From the NCBI GenBank assembly GCA_050731755.1, contig JBOHPP010000007.1, forward strand, positions 1-37,839: a stretch of DNA of 37,839 nucleotides. Reading direction: 5' to 3'. Shown here piece after piece: positions 37,839-37,839 of the stretch (position 1 is its first letter; each line of letters starts with the position of its first letter). Source of the DNA: JBOHPP01 sp050731755. Lineage in GTDB: Bacteria > Methylomirabilota > Methylomirabilia > Rokubacteriales > CSP1-6. Under the pieces are notes generated by a model. It worked only from the letters and a program-made list of their open reading frames with translations, had not been told where the DNA came from and ran no database searches. The position numbers were made by a program, and so were the translations under genes.

Positions 37839-37839
37839 G

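Overview
The window is uniformly GC-rich, tightly packed chromosomal DNA from a Gram-negative (two-membrane) bacterium. It encodes a beta-barrel porin ending in Phe, lipoproteins, a YdbH/YdbL envelope lipid-transport pair, GT9 heptosyltransferase and periplasmic c-type cytochromes. The gene mix (LLM-class flavin oxidoreductase, TRAP solute-binding protein, acyl-CoA dehydrogenase, nitrilase-like enzyme, very large GAF-rich kinases, many GTG starts with GTGA/ATGA overlaps) suggests an uncultivated soil or subsurface lineage such as Rokubacteria/Methylomirabilota or a deltaproteobacterial relative. That placement is inference. I see no tRNA, rRNA, CRISPR, phage or intact transposase gene.

Layout. 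1-2.1 kb: edge fragment of a flavin-dependent oxidoreductase (-), a nitrilase-superfamily protein whose catalytic Cys is Ala (+), and a secreted TPR protein (+). 2.1-5.2 kb: a minus-strand operon of alpha/beta hydrolase, carboxymuconolactone-decarboxylase-like protein, inositol-monophosphatase/HisN-like phosphatase and GT9 glycosyltransferase. 5.3-7.4 kb: phosphomannomutase/phosphoglucomutase (+) converging on a HAD hydrolase (-).

7.4-17.1 kb is the most unusual part, an envelope metal/redox locus. It holds a CopD-cytochrome c-redoxin-like triple fusion, a membrane-anchored CusF-like copper protein, a YVTN beta-propeller, two divergent secreted rhodanese-like proteins with CAC-P loops, a cytochrome c fused through a His-rich linker to a p19/Tp34-like domain, a CopC-like protein, a small His-containing exported protein, and a porin-ZnuA-ZnuB zinc/manganese uptake operon with no ATPase gene. 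The genes look like a copper- and zinc-handling system with electron-transfer capacity outside the cytoplasm.

17.2-25.6 kb: a PAP2 phosphatase (+), then a minus-strand signalling operon: GNAT acetyltransferase, 7TM-GAF histidine kinase, and a 1672-residue Rec-GAF-GAF-PAS-GAF-GAF-GAF-GAF-HisKA-HATPase-Rec hybrid. 25.9-27.8 kb: a stand-alone receiver protein and two paralogous methyltransferases in one operon (-). 28.1-30.9 kb: YdbL-like lipoprotein and YdbH-like protein (-). 31.1-32.6 kb: acyl-CoA dehydrogenase and a small anchored coiled-coil protein (-). 32.7-35.6 kb: a sugar-type ABC importer (binding lipoprotein, two permeases, no ATPase) whose first gene seems to have ACG where ATG is expected. 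35.6-35.8 kb: a strongly folded inverted-repeat element. 35.8-37.8 kb: AHL-lactonase-like metallo-hydrolase, a tandem 63-bp repeat array, and a TRAP solute-binding protein.

A dispersed repeat of about 63 bp occurs in three intergenic clusters. In each cluster the repeats begin at or within 4 bases of the upstream gene's stop codon. Its 3' edge carries TACAA/TACAAT, or an AAAGGA that can serve as a Shine-Dalgarno, just ahead of the next gene.
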